Source: CBDCAS01 sp965214015 (GTDB taxonomy: Bacteria; Pseudomonadota; Gammaproteobacteria; Coxiellales; Coxiellaceae). Taken from it: a stretch of DNA of 64,000 bases. Where the stretch lies: assembly GCA_965214015.1 (NCBI GenBank), contig CBDCAS010000017.1, positions 47,875 to 111,874 of the forward strand, read 5' to 3'. Position 1 is the stretch's first letter. Each line of letters starts with the position of its first letter. The notes beneath the pieces are model-generated. The model did no database searches and had not been told where the DNA came from. It was given only the letters and a program-made list of their open reading frames with translations. The position numbers and the translations under genes are program-made. Of the stretch, positions 51,612-61,129 are shown in pieces.

Positions 51612-52136
51612 ATGCAGCAACCTATTCAGATTACATTTAAAGGTCGAGATCAAACCGAAGAATTGGTCAACTTAATACACAAAAAAGCTCACAAACTGCA
51701 ACAGTTTTTTGATAAAATCATTTCATGTCATATTATCGTCGAACAAATAAAAAGTCACCAACAACAGAATAATATTCATATTAATTTAAATATACCAGGA
51801 AAAGAGTTTGTCGTTACCAAAAAAAAAGATAAAAATATTCATATCGCGCTACGCAATGCGTTTGATAGTTTGCAGCAACAATTAGAAAGTTATACAAAAA
51901 AAACACTCCTTGAAATTAAATCACATGCTGACATTATTTATGGAAAAATTGTTCGACTTTTTAAAGACTTTGGTTTTATTGAAGGAACCAATGGCTCTGA
52001 ATACTATTTCAATGCATCCAGTCTTACACACACTCAGTTTAGCTATCTAGCGGTCGGAAACACCGTTCATTTTACTGAAGCTGTAGGTGATAACGGTTTA
52101 CAAGCACATCATATTATTGTTTCTAGTAATGATTAA
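51612..52136 (+). CDS. Ribosome hibernation factor fused to a cold-shock domain
   Basis: A 174-aa two-domain protein. Residues 1 to about 105 match the HPF/RaiA (S30AE) fold (ITFKGRDQTEELVNLIHKKA, strand CHIIVEQIKSHQ). From about 110 to 170 there is a cold-shock/S1-like domain (GKIVRLFKDFGFIEG, YYFNASSL, VHFTEA). HPF proteins bind the ribosome decoding centre during stationary phase; the cold-shock domain would add RNA binding. The fusion is a known but less common architecture. A TATAAT at 51577-51582 may be its -10 box. Confidence 0.85.
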   Translation: MQQPIQITFKGRDQTEELVNLIHKKAHKLQQFFDKIISCHIIVEQIKSHQQQNNIHINLNIPGKEFVVTKKKDKNIHIALRNAFDSLQQQLESYTKKTLLEIKSHADIIYGKIVRLFKDFGFIEGTNGSEYYFNASSLTHTQFSYLAVGNTVHFTEAVGDNGLQAHHIIVSSND

Positions 52137-52175
52137 TGATTAAATGATGATTTATCCCTTGTGTGATGCAATCAA

Positions 52176-53012
52176 ATGACTCAGGCTGCTAAAAATGCTG
52201 CTGCTTATATCAAAAAACAGTGCCCTGCTATAAAGCCAAAAGTTGGCATTATTCTCGGATCTGGCCTTAGCGCAATCACTAAAGCACTTAGCAACGTTCG
52301 CATTATTCCTTATACCAATATCCCGAGTTTCCCATCTTGTACAGTTAAAGGACATAAAGGAAAACTACACATGGGTTACTTTCACAACACACCTATTGCC
52401 TGCTGTGAAGGTCGTATCCATTTTTATGAAGGAGTTTCCAGCGAAGTTATTAAAACTTTTATACGAACACTAAAATTAATTGGCTGTCAAATACTACTCA
52501 TCACTAATGCAGCAGGCTCATTAAATCGCGATGTACCCATTGGAAACTTAGTGCTCATTAAAGACCATATTAATTTTCAAAACAACAATCCGCTCACTGG
52601 TCCTAATGATAGTGAATTTGGCCCTCGTTTTATCGATATGGGCGATGCTTACGATATAGAACTACGTCAAGAGCTTCTAAAAATAGCCCAAGGTAACCAT
52701 ATTCCTTTAACAGAAGGCATTTTCGCAGGTGTATTGGGTCCTTCGTTTGAAACCTGTGCAGAAATTAATATGCTTAAAAATATGGGGGTGGATGTGGTTG
52801 CAATGTCACTCATACCTGAAGTCATTGTGGCACGACATTGCGATATACGTGTCGTTGCGATATCCGCTATTAGTAATCTAGCAACTGGGTTACATACTGA
52901 AAAATTATCACATCAAATTACCTTACACGGCGCCCAAATTGCATCACAACACTTAACCCAATTAATCTCCAAATTTTTCAAAACAAGCTCAGTAATGAAA
53001 AAAGATCTTTAA
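52176..53012 (+). CDS. punA: Purine nucleoside phosphorylase
   Basis: Trimeric-type PNP of 278 aa that splits inosine or guanosine with phosphate. The phosphate-binding GIILGSGLS, HKGKLHMG and GRIHFYEG segments, ITNAAGSLN and the specificity region ending in PEVIVARH are present. The Glu and Asn positions (GPSFETCAEI and ISAISNLATG) indicate 6-oxopurine preference. It is in the same direction as the HPF fusion gene. Confidence 0.93.
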   Translation: MTQAAKNAAAYIKKQCPAIKPKVGIILGSGLSAITKALSNVRIIPYTNIPSFPSCTVKGHKGKLHMGYFHNTPIACCEGRIHFYEGVSSEVIKTFIRTLKLIGCQILLITNAAGSLNRDVPIGNLVLIKDHINFQNNNPLTGPNDSEFGPRFIDMGDAYDIELRQELLKIAQGNHIPLTEGIFAGVLGPSFETCAEINMLKNMGVDVVAMSLIPEVIVARHCDIRVVAISAISNLATGLHTEKLSHQITLHGAQIASQHLTQLISKFFKTSSVMKKDL

Positions 53013-53295
53013 TTGACCAACCTAATTTAATATAAAAAATTTTCATTATTTAATATTTCCTTAATATAAGTTTAATATGATGGATACTATATTTAGCATT
53101 CAAGGAATGAGAGTGGTTTCGAAATTTTTTTTAGTTAATTCTGGTAAATCAATAGTCAAATTTTTCATTAATCTTAAACTATGTTTTATCAATCTGCCTA
53201 AATCTAATTTAGACAAATATATTATTTCTTGGATTATATGTAGTAAAGACTCAAAAAATATGCAAAAGGAATTTATATTAAATCTATTGAGCAAT

Positions 53296-53418
53296 AAAAA
53301 AGGGAGATGGCAAGCCATCTCCCCCCTGTTTTGGTTTTCCCTGCCAAAAGTTCTATCCCTAGACTTCTCACCTTCCATGTGAAATCTTTTGCCACCCTTA
53401 CTCTAGCTTAGAATGGCT
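53296..53418 (-). ncRNA. RsmY/RsmZ-type CsrA-sequestering small RNA
   Basis: Predicted RNA of about 120 nt on the minus strand. It holds three hairpins with a GGA in each loop: TCAC-ATGGAAG-GTGA (53368-53382), TCTA-GGGA-TAGA (53352-53363) and TTTTGG-CAGGGAAAA-CCAAAA (53329-53349). A strong terminator follows (stem GGGAGATGG/CCATCTCCC at 53302-53323, then six U). A promoter-like pair lies just upstream and a GacA/LetA box about 180 bp upstream, the layout of rsmY/rsmZ in pseudomonads and Legionella. Repeated GGA loops titrate CsrA. The 5' end is approximate and expression is not shown. Confidence 0.82.
53302..53323 (-). terminator. Terminator of the RsmY/Z-like RNA
   Basis: A 9-bp G+C-rich perfect stem with a 4-nt loop, followed on the minus strand by TTTTTT. 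On the plus strand the U-run is absent, so it works for the minus-strand transcript. Confidence 0.85.
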
Positions 53419-53424
53419 CGAGAT

Positions 53425-53452
53425 AATCTATCATGCAGTGTTTGAATCACAA
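53425..53452 (-). promoter_or_regulatory. Promoter of the RsmY/Z-like RNA
   Basis: Read on the minus strand, TTGTGA (53452-53447) and TAGATT (53430-53425) are separated by 16 bp. Transcription would start near 53418. Confidence 0.5.
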
Positions 53453-53586
53453 GGTAAGAAAAAAGTATTTCTTTAGTTTTTAGTGTGCAAGTGATAGTTT
53501 TTTATATAAAAACATTAGGTTATGACTATAACACTCAAGATTTAATACAGCTTAATGATCAATACTTGTAATATTACCCACACCTT

Positions 53587-53604
53587 ATTAAGAAATTTCT
53601 TACG
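53587..53604 (-). promoter_or_regulatory. GacA/LetA-type activator box
   Basis: The palindromic core TAAGAAATTTCTTA matches the GacA/UvrY/LetA upstream activating sequence TGTAAG-N6-CTTACA at 15 of 18 positions. Its centre is about 178 bp upstream of the predicted sRNA start, a distance typical of rsmZ-type promoters. Confidence 0.78.
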
Positions 53605-53664
53605 ATGAGCCCTGATTCTAAAGATTAAGTTAATCTAAAAAGATCACTCTTAAAAAATATTATT

Positions 53665-54384
53665 TTAAAAATCGCCACCTTTGCTTTGTAAAAGTGACAT
53701 AGCAACAACCGGTGCTGTCTCTGTCCGTAAAATCCGTGGACCTAAAGACAATGACTGAAAGCCTGCTTTTATTGCTCTTAAAACTTCATGATCCGAAAAA
53801 CCTCCTTCTGGGCCAATTAACAATGACACATAACCATGTAGATCAGAGTATTTATTCACTTGCTTCCTAGATCTTGGATCACAAATAAAACCAATACCTT
53901 CATGGTGTGCTAAATAATCTGTTAACGTTCTTGCAAGCTTGATGTTTGGCACAAAACACCGACCTGATTGTTCGCAAGAAGAAATAACAATTGATTGCCA
54001 ATGTCTAAATTTTTGTCTTAAGCGATCACTTGATAACTTAACAGAAGTATTCTCAGTAAATAGGGGGGTAATTGATACAACTCCTAATTCAGTTGCTTTT
54101 TGAATCACATAATCCATACGATTACTACGAGATATACTCTGTAACAAATGAATAGCAAGTGGTGACTCTCGATCAACTTTTTCATATTGAACTAATTTAA
54201 CCACTGCTTGATTTTTACTTATTTCTACAAGACTGCCATAATATTCACCACCCAAGCCATTGAAAAGAGTCACAGGATCATTAACACGTGCTCGAAGAGC
54301 ACCTAGTAAATGACGACTCGCTTCTTTAGGCAATATAATCGGTTGGTCTACTGCTAAATTTTCAGGAATATAGAGTCGTGGCAT
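53665..54384 (-). CDS. rsmE: 16S rRNA m3U1498 methyltransferase
   Basis: SPOUT-class methyltransferase of 239 aa that modifies U1498 of 16S rRNA. The PUA-like N-terminus contains ASRHLLGALRAR. The knot with the SAM site is LLIGPEGGFSDHE and LGPRILRTETAP. It follows glmU on the same strand and is probably the last gene of the atp-glmU transcript. Confidence 0.94.
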   Translation of the reverse strand: MPRLYIPENLAVDQPIILPKEASRHLLGALRARVNDPVTLFNGLGGEYYGSLVEISKNQAVVKLVQYEKVDRESPLAIHLLQSISRSNRMDYVIQKATELGVVSITPLFTENTSVKLSSDRLRQKFRHWQSIVISSCEQSGRCFVPNIKLARTLTDYLAHHEGIGFICDPRSRKQVNKYSDLHGYVSLLIGPEGGFSDHEVLRAIKAGFQSLSLGPRILRTETAPVVAMSLLQSKGGDF

Positions 54385-54409
54385 AGGCTTCTATTTTTGA
54401 CGTTATATC

Positions 54410-55807
54410 TTACTTTACAGTTTCTTTATTATCGTCACTAGGGCTTTTTTTATTTGCTGGATGCTCCCATTTATCAATAATAATCTGCTTAGCACGCGCT
54501 AGCGTTAACTTTCCTGAAGGCGCATCCTCTGAAATACTAGAACCTGCTGCAATCGTCGCACCGCGGCCAATATGAATCGGAGCTATTAATGAAGTATTTG
54601 ATCCAATAAATACAGCATCAGCAATCGTTGTTGACCACTTATTAACACCATCATAATTGCAAATAATAGTACCAGCACCAATATTGACCTGCTTACCAAT
54701 TATTGCATCTCCCAAATAGGTGAGATGACTTGCCTTACTACCTTCACCTAAAGTAATATTTTTAGCCTCAACAAAGTTACCAATACGCCCTTGTTTTTCA
54801 ATAAGTGTTTTTGGCCGAATACGAGCAAAGGGGCCAATCACTGCTTTTTCCTTGATCAGAGCACCATCAACAACACTGTTGGCAAAAATAGTGACACTAT
54901 CTTCAATAACAGTATCTTTAATAATAACGTTGGGACCAATAATACAGTTTGATCCTATTTTCACTCTACCTTCTATTACAACATTAACATCAATATAAAT
55001 ATCAATGCCTGTTTCTAGGTGACCACGAATATCAAGACGATGAGGATCTGCAACTGTAACACCTGAATACGCAAGTTCTTTCGCACGAGTATATTGATAG
55101 TAACGTTCTAATTTGGCTAGCTGCCAACGATCATTAACACCACAAACCTCTTGGCGACAATGTACCATAACGCCACCTACGGGATGACCACTATGCACAG
55201 CCAAAGCGACAATATCAGTTAGATAATATTCTTTTTGTGTATTATTATTTTTTAAATTAGGAAGCCAAGATTTTAATAAACCTGCTGTTGCAGTAATAAT
55301 CCCCGTATTAATTTCTTTAATATCTCGTTGCACATCAGTGGCATCTTTATCTTCAACAATTGCAATAATATTGCCCATTTCATTCCGTATAATCCGACCA
55401 AAGCCACTTGGGTCATCATGTTCAGTAACAATTAACCCAAGCCCATTTTTGGGGGTATCTTTTAGTAACTGTTTCAAAGTACCCGTTGTAATTAAAGGGA
55501 CATCACCATAGAGCACCAGTACTTTATCATCGTCCTTATATTTAGGAATTACTTGCAACACAGCATGCCCTGTTCCAAGTTGTTTATCTTGTTTAACCCA
55601 AGTTACAGGTAAATAATTCAACTTATCACAAACATGTGAGCCACCATTACCGTAAACAACAAAAATAGTATCCGGTTTTAATGTTCTTGCTTTATTAACA
55701 ACATGCTCTAATAGAGGTATGCCACCTAAACAATGAAGAATTTTGGGAGTTGCAGACTTCATACGCCTGCCTTTACCAGCAGCTAAGATAACGACTTTAA
55801 GTCCCAT
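54410..55807 (-). CDS. glmU: Bifunctional GlcNAc-1-P uridyltransferase/GlcN-1-P acetyltransferase
   Basis: Makes UDP-GlcNAc for peptidoglycan and lipopolysaccharide; 465 aa. The N-terminal nucleotidyltransferase has LAAGKGRRMKSATPK. The C-terminal left-handed beta-helix has hexapeptide repeats and the acetyl-transfer region HLTYLGDAIIG with the catalytic His. It is downstream of atpC, the classic gammaproteobacterial order. Confidence 0.95.
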   Translation of the reverse strand: MGLKVVILAAGKGRRMKSATPKILHCLGGIPLLEHVVNKARTLKPDTIFVVYGNGGSHVCDKLNYLPVTWVKQDKQLGTGHAVLQVIPKYKDDDKVLVLYGDVPLITTGTLKQLLKDTPKNGLGLIVTEHDDPSGFGRIIRNEMGNIIAIVEDKDATDVQRDIKEINTGIITATAGLLKSWLPNLKNNNTQKEYYLTDIVALAVHSGHPVGGVMVHCRQEVCGVNDRWQLAKLERYYQYTRAKELAYSGVTVADPHRLDIRGHLETGIDIYIDVNVVIEGRVKIGSNCIIGPNVIIKDTVIEDSVTIFANSVVDGALIKEKAVIGPFARIRPKTLIEKQGRIGNFVEAKNITLGEGSKASHLTYLGDAIIGKQVNIGAGTIICNYDGVNKWSTTIADAVFIGSNTSLIAPIHIGRGATIAAGSSISEDAPSGKLTLARAKQIIIDKWEHPANKKSPSDDNKETVK

Positions 55808-55824
55808 CTTAATACCTCCATGAT

Positions 55825-56247
55825 TTAACGCTTGAGGTGCTTATGCAGCATTTCAATGGCTCTTAATTGCGCAGTTGCTTCTGCTAATTCGGTAAGGGCA
55901 CGAGAATATTCAATACCTGACTTTTGTTTTTCTAACATTTTCTCAACCCGCTGCTTTGCAGCAACAGCAGCAGCTTGATCTAAATCACCGGCGCGAACTG
56001 CTGTATCAGCGAGTATAGTGACAACACTGGGTTGAATTTCTAATATACCCCCTGAAATATAAAATACTTCTTCCTGACCTACGTCTAATTGAGCACGAAC
56101 CTGACCTGGTTTTAATAAAGTCAACAGAGCTGTATGGCCTGGATAGATACCTAACTCTCCAGATTGACCGCTCACAGCAAGAAAATACACTGTACCATTA
56201 AAAATCGATGCTTCTGCACTTACAATACTAAAATCCATGGTTTTCAT
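55825..56247 (-). CDS. atpC: ATP synthase epsilon subunit
   Basis: Rotor-stalk subunit of 140 aa that couples and regulates F1. The beta-sandwich is SAEASIFNGTVYFLAVSG, followed by a C-terminal two-helix regulatory domain (AAVAAKQRVEKMLEK). Its start overlaps the atpD stop by one base. ATG 56238 could be an alternative start. Confidence 0.95.
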   Translation of the reverse strand: MKTMDFSIVSAEASIFNGTVYFLAVSGQSGELGIYPGHTALLTLLKPGQVRAQLDVGQEEVFYISGGILEIQPSVVTILADTAVRAGDLDQAAAVAAKQRVEKMLEKQKSGIEYSRALTELAEATAQLRAIEMLHKHLKR

Positions 56248-57629
56248 TACAATGATTTCGCTTTTTCTACCGCCTCATCAATACCACCTACCATATAGAA
56301 TGCTTGTTCTGGTAAATCGTCATAATCACCATTAACAATGCCCTTAAAGTCACGAATCGTATCAGCCAGCGTAACATACTTACCAGGAGTGCCAGTGAAA
56401 ACTTCAGCAACAAAAAAGGGTTGTGATAAGAAACGTTGAATTTTACGAGCACGTCGCACTGTCTTCTTATCGTCTTCTGATAACTCATCAATCCCTAAAA
56501 TAGCAATAATATCTTTCAATTCTTTATAGCGCTGCAAAGTTTGCTGTACACTACGCGCCACACGATAGTGTTCATCACCAATAATCAAAGGGTCGAGTTG
56601 GCGAGATGTCGAATCAAGTGGATCAATTGCAGGATAAATACCCAGCTCAGCAATTTGTCGGGACAATACAATCATTGCATCCAAATGAGCAAAGGTTGTA
56701 GCAGGCGATGGATCTGTTAAATCATCTGCCGGGACATAAACTGCCTGAATTGAAGTGATCGATCCAGCCTTAGTAGAAGTAATACGTTCTTGTAGATTAC
56801 CCATCTCTTCCGCTAGCGTCGGCTGATAACCCACTGCTGAAGGCATACGACCCAGTAGAGCAGACACTTCAACACCTGCTAGTGTGTAACGATAAATATT
56901 GTCAATAAACAGCAGGACATCACGCCCTTGGTCACGAAAACTTTCTGCAATCGTTAAGCCGGTTAGGGCAACTCGTAGACGATTCCCTGGGGGTTCGTTC
57001 ATCTGTCCATAGACTAGTGATACTTTATCTAGCACTTTGGATTCTTTCATTTCATGGTAGAAATCATTGCCTTCGCGTGTCCTTTCACCCACTCCAGCAA
57101 ATACAGAGCAACCACTATGCTCAATCGCAATATTGCGAATCAACTCCAACATATTAACCGTCTTACCAACACCTGCTCCTCCTAGCAAACCTGCTTTACT
57201 CCCTTTAGAAAGAGGGCACAATAGGTCAATGACTTTAATACCTGTTTGTAATATCTCAGTACTACCCGCCTGCTCAGTAAACAATGGTGCTGAACAATGA
57301 ATAGGAGCTTTCTCGTTGGTTTCAATAGGCCCTTTCTCATCAATTGGCTGACCCAATACATCTATAATACGACCCAGTGTTTTTTCGCCTACTGGAACAG
57401 TAATCGGCTCATTTGTATTAAAGACAGCTACCCCCCGCTTCAAACCTTCTGTCACACCCATAGCAATGGTGCGCACAACACCGTCACCTAGTTGCTGCTG
57501 TACTTCAAGCGTCAAATTCCCTTCTTCAGTTTTTAATGCATCATAAATTTTAGGAACGGCATCACGTGGAAATTCAACGTCAACGACGGCACCGATAATT
57601 TCTATGATATGACCTGTTATTCTAGACAT
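56247..57629 (-). CDS. atpD: ATP synthase beta subunit
   Basis: Catalytic F1 subunit, 460 aa. Walker A is GGAGVGKTVNM, the catalytic Glu lies in GVGERTREGND, and Walker B is DVLLFIDNIYR. All catalytic residues are present. It is the eighth gene of the atp operon. Confidence 0.97.
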   Translation of the reverse strand: MSRITGHIIEIIGAVVDVEFPRDAVPKIYDALKTEEGNLTLEVQQQLGDGVVRTIAMGVTEGLKRGVAVFNTNEPITVPVGEKTLGRIIDVLGQPIDEKGPIETNEKAPIHCSAPLFTEQAGSTEILQTGIKVIDLLCPLSKGSKAGLLGGAGVGKTVNMLELIRNIAIEHSGCSVFAGVGERTREGNDFYHEMKESKVLDKVSLVYGQMNEPPGNRLRVALTGLTIAESFRDQGRDVLLFIDNIYRYTLAGVEVSALLGRMPSAVGYQPTLAEEMGNLQERITSTKAGSITSIQAVYVPADDLTDPSPATTFAHLDAMIVLSRQIAELGIYPAIDPLDSTSRQLDPLIIGDEHYRVARSVQQTLQRYKELKDIIAILGIDELSEDDKKTVRRARKIQRFLSQPFFVAEVFTGTPGKYVTLADTIRDFKGIVNGDYDDLPEQAFYMVGGIDEAVEKAKSL

Positions 57630-57643
57630 GAGTTACTCCTCTA

Positions 57644-58510
57644 CTATTCAATCGCCACTGTACCACTCACAATCTCTACAATCTCTTGTGTAATGCTTGC
57701 CTGTCGTGCTTTGTTATAAATAAGTTGCAAGTCCTTAATCAAATCACTGGCATTCTCTGTGGCATTTTTCATGGCCACCATGCGTGCTGCTTGCTCACAA
57801 GCAATATTTTCAATCACAGCCTGATAGACTTGCGACTCAATATAACGTACTAACAATCTACTCAATAAATCACAAGATGAGTCTGGTTCGTAAATATAAT
57901 CCCAATGTCCTCGGACTGTATTTTCTTCTTGTTGCAAAGGTAGTAAAGGTCGAATTTCTGCTTTTTGCTTCATTGTAGTCACAAAATCATTACTCGCTAT
58001 GTAAATCGCATCAAGCTTACCCTCGTCATAACGATCCAACAGAGTTTTTACTAAACCAATCAAGTGCTCTACCTCTGGAGTATCTCCTAGATGATCAGTC
58101 GCTGCTAATACATGAGCACCAATGCGGCCAAAAAATGCTTCTGCTTTGCTACCAATTAAACATAGATCCACTTCAACGTTTTGTGATTCCCATTGTTTCA
58201 GCTCTAAAATAACATGGCGAAATAAATTCACATTTAAACCACCACATAAACCCCTATCAGTAGAGATGACAATAAAACCAACGCGCTGTATCTTCTCACG
58301 CACTTCCAAATAAGGATGATGGTACTCACTGTGGCTAGCAGCAACATGACTAATCACAGTCCGAATCTTCTGCGCATAAGGACGAGAGGCTGCCATACGA
58401 TTCTGTGCACGCCGCATTTTACTCGCTGCCACTAACTGCATGGCCGATGTAATTTTTTGTGTATTTTTAATGCTGCCAATTTTAGAGCGTATTTCTCTAG
58501 CTTGTGACAT
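57644..58510 (-). CDS. atpG: ATP synthase gamma subunit
   Basis: Central rotor shaft of F1, 288 aa. The N-terminal REIRSKIGSIKNTQKIT helix and the C-terminal RMVAMKNATENASDLI helix form the coiled coil. The conserved STDRGLCGGLN loop is present. Confidence 0.96.
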   Translation of the reverse strand: MSQAREIRSKIGSIKNTQKITSAMQLVAASKMRRAQNRMAASRPYAQKIRTVISHVAASHSEYHHPYLEVREKIQRVGFIVISTDRGLCGGLNVNLFRHVILELKQWESQNVEVDLCLIGSKAEAFFGRIGAHVLAATDHLGDTPEVEHLIGLVKTLLDRYDEGKLDAIYIASNDFVTTMKQKAEIRPLLPLQQEENTVRGHWDYIYEPDSSCDLLSRLLVRYIESQVYQAVIENIACEQAARMVAMKNATENASDLIKDLQLIYNKARQASITQEIVEIVSGTVAIE

Positions 58511-58512
58511 AA

Positions 58513-60060
58513 TTAGTAAGCCTGATTTTTTTTGAAGGCTTTAACAGCCGCTATAATTTTTTCACCTACCTCTTCTGTTAGAATAGGTTCTTTATTAATA
58601 GAATCTATAAAATCTTTGTGCTCATCCTTCAAATAGCTAAGGAACGCTGACTCAAAATCACACACTTTTTTAAGTTCAACATCATCTAATAAACCACGAT
58701 CTACAATAAACCATGAAATTGCCATTTCAGCGACACTAAGTGGCGCATACTGAGGTTGTTTCAATATTTCCATCATACGCTGACCGCGCTCGAGCTGTTT
58801 GCGTGTTGCTTCATCTAGATCAGAAGCAAACTGGGAAAAGGCTTCCAGTTCACGATATTGAGCTAAAGCAATGCGCACACTACCCACAAGTTTCTTAATA
58901 ATCTTTGTCTGTGCCGCACCTCCTACTCGTGACACAGATAAGCCTGCATTAACAGCAGGACGAATACCTGAATTAAATAAGTTAATATCTAAATATATTT
59001 GACCATCAGTAATAGAAATCACATTAGTGGGAACAAATGCAGAAACATCGCCTGCTTGTGTTTCAATAATAGGTAATGCAGTCAATGATCCTGTCTTACC
59101 TTTCACTTTTCCCTGAGTAAATTTCTCAACATACTGAGTACTCACTCGCGATGCTCTTTCTAATAAACGAGAATGTAAATAAAAAATATCACCCGGATAA
59201 GCCTCACGACCTGGTGGACGACGTAATAATAGTGACATCTGACGATAGGCCCATGCCTGCTTTGTCAAATCATCATAAATCACTAAAGCATCTTGACCTC
59301 GATCACGAAAATATTCACCCATAGTGCAACCAGAGTAGGGAGAAAGATATTGCAAAGAAGCAGCCTCTGATGCGTTAGCGGCAACAACAATAGTATGATT
59401 CAAGGCATCATGTTCTTCTAATTTACGAACAACAGCAGCAACAGAAGATGCTTTTTGTCCAATGGCCACATAAATACACTTAATGCCGGTATTTTTCTGA
59501 TTGATAATGGTATCGATAGCAATAGCTGTCTTACCAGTTTGACGGTCACCAATAATTAGTTCACGCTGGCCGCGACCCACTGGAGTCATAGCATCAATGG
59601 ATTTTAATCCCGTCTGTAACGGCTGGTCGACTGATTGACGTTCAATGACACCAGGGGCAACTACTTCAACTGGACTAGATAAGCTAGTCTCTATTGGACC
59701 TTTACCATCAATAGGATTTCCTAAAGCATCCACCACTCGACCCAATAAAGAATCACCAACGGGTACTTCTAAAATACGTCCTGTACAACGTACAGACATG
59801 CCTTCCTGCAGATGCTCATAAGCCCCCAAAACTACTGCACCCACAGAATCACGTTCTAAATTAAATGCAAGGCCGTAAGTATTGCTAGGAAATTCAATCA
59901 TCTCCCCAAACATCACATCACTTAAACCAAAAATGCGAACAATACCATCTTTTAGATTAACGATCGTACCTTCTGTACGAATCTGTGGCTTAATATCAAA
60001 ATCACTAATCCGCTTCTGAAGAATATCACTGATTTCTGACGCTTTTAGTTGTGTTGTCAT
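58513..60060 (-). CDS. atpA: ATP synthase alpha subunit
   Basis: Non-catalytic nucleotide-binding F1 subunit, 515 aa. Walker A is GDRQTGKTAIA; the signature PAVNAGLSVSRVG and the arginine-finger region within it are conserved. Full length. Confidence 0.97.
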   Translation of the reverse strand: MTTQLKASEISDILQKRISDFDIKPQIRTEGTIVNLKDGIVRIFGLSDVMFGEMIEFPSNTYGLAFNLERDSVGAVVLGAYEHLQEGMSVRCTGRILEVPVGDSLLGRVVDALGNPIDGKGPIETSLSSPVEVVAPGVIERQSVDQPLQTGLKSIDAMTPVGRGQRELIIGDRQTGKTAIAIDTIINQKNTGIKCIYVAIGQKASSVAAVVRKLEEHDALNHTIVVAANASEAASLQYLSPYSGCTMGEYFRDRGQDALVIYDDLTKQAWAYRQMSLLLRRPPGREAYPGDIFYLHSRLLERASRVSTQYVEKFTQGKVKGKTGSLTALPIIETQAGDVSAFVPTNVISITDGQIYLDINLFNSGIRPAVNAGLSVSRVGGAAQTKIIKKLVGSVRIALAQYRELEAFSQFASDLDEATRKQLERGQRMMEILKQPQYAPLSVAEMAISWFIVDRGLLDDVELKKVCDFESAFLSYLKDEHKDFIDSINKEPILTEEVGEKIIAAVKAFKKNQAY

Positions 60061-60076
60061 TAACTTTTACCTTAGT

Positions 60077-60631
60077 TTAACTCATTAGAACATCGCCTAA
60101 ACACGCTATCTTACCGCGAATAGAACCATCTAACACCCAATTGCCACTACGCACCAGAGCACCCCCAATTAATGATTGATCCTGACGGAATCTAATAGAC
60201 ACTTTGCAGGCAAATCGCTTCTGGAGTGATTTACAAAACCTTTGCTGCTGTTCTTCACTTAGAGGCATGGCTACTAATACTTCAACTTCCATAATTTTTT
60301 TGTAATCCGATAGCAGATTGCAATAAAGCAAATAAATATCAGCAACAGTTAATAGACGCTTTTTTTCTAATAACAGAGATAAAAAGCATTCTAATTGCTT
60401 CCCTAATACCATCACTATCTCTTGAACACTTTCTTGTAGAGTCTGATATATCAGTGTTTTAATCACTTCATCAGTAATTTTTGGATTACTAATCAAAGAC
60501 ACTAGCTTAAAATCTGAGGTGATCTGTGCTAATACCTGTAATGCAACAGACCATGGTTCTAGTCGCTCATCATTAACTGCCTGATTAAAAACTGCTTTTG
60601 CATAGGGCCTAGCAATCGTGTAATGATTCAT
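60077..60631 (-). CDS. atpH: ATP synthase delta subunit
   Basis: Peripheral-stalk subunit (OSCP) of 184 aa. It starts ARPYAKAVFNQA and ends with the family motif DQSLIGGALVRSGNWVLDGS. Its start overlaps the atpF stop by one base. Confidence 0.95.
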   Translation of the reverse strand: MNHYTIARPYAKAVFNQAVNDERLEPWSVALQVLAQITSDFKLVSLISNPKITDEVIKTLIYQTLQESVQEIVMVLGKQLECFLSLLLEKKRLLTVADIYLLYCNLLSDYKKIMEVEVLVAMPLSEEQQQRFCKSLQKRFACKVSIRFRQDQSLIGGALVRSGNWVLDGSIRGKIACLGDVLMS

Positions 60632-61101
60632 TACACTTCGCCTTCTAATTCTTTTATAATCTGATAATTCATATTCTTATCAATTTCATGTTTTAAAATG
60701 CGCTCGGCAATCGTCACTGCTGTTTTAGAGACCTCTTTCATCAGCTCCGCTTTAGCAGCATTATATTCTTGTTTAATGTCAGCTTGAGCTACTTCCAACA
60801 AACGCGCACTTTCCTCGCGCGCCTTACGCTTTGCCTGCTCTATAATTTGACTGGCCCTTTGATTGGCTTCTTCTAAAACAGTCACCACTTCTGTTCTTGC
60901 TTCTAGTAACTGTTTCTTAACTTTTATACGAGCCATTTTCAGCTCTCTCTCACCTTGCTCACCTGCTGCTAAGCCATCAGCAATCTTTTTACGACGTGCT
61001 TCCATAATGTTCATCAATGGTGGCCAAACATATTTCATAGTAAACCCTATGAAAACTGCAAACGTAATCATCTGGCCAAGTAAAGTTAAATTCAAATCCA
61101 T
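60631..61101 (-). CDS. atpF: ATP synthase b subunit
   Basis: Peripheral-stalk subunit of 156 aa. One N-terminal membrane helix (LLGQMITFAVFIGFTMKYV) is followed by a long charged coiled coil (EARRKKIADGLAAGEQGE and after). Confidence 0.95.
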   Translation of the reverse strand: MDLNLTLLGQMITFAVFIGFTMKYVWPPLMNIMEARRKKIADGLAAGEQGERELKMARIKVKKQLLEARTEVVTVLEEANQRASQIIEQAKRKAREESARLLEVAQADIKQEYNAAKAELMKEVSKTAVTIAERILKHEIDKNMNYQIIKELEGEV

Positions 61102-61129
61102 TACAGAAGCCCTCTAACAAGAAAATTCA

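Noticed and set aside
53077..53382. A 101-codon plus-strand ORF after punA
   Set aside because: It has low-complexity composition, no recognisable domain, and its 3' part overlaps the hairpins and terminator of the minus-strand sRNA.
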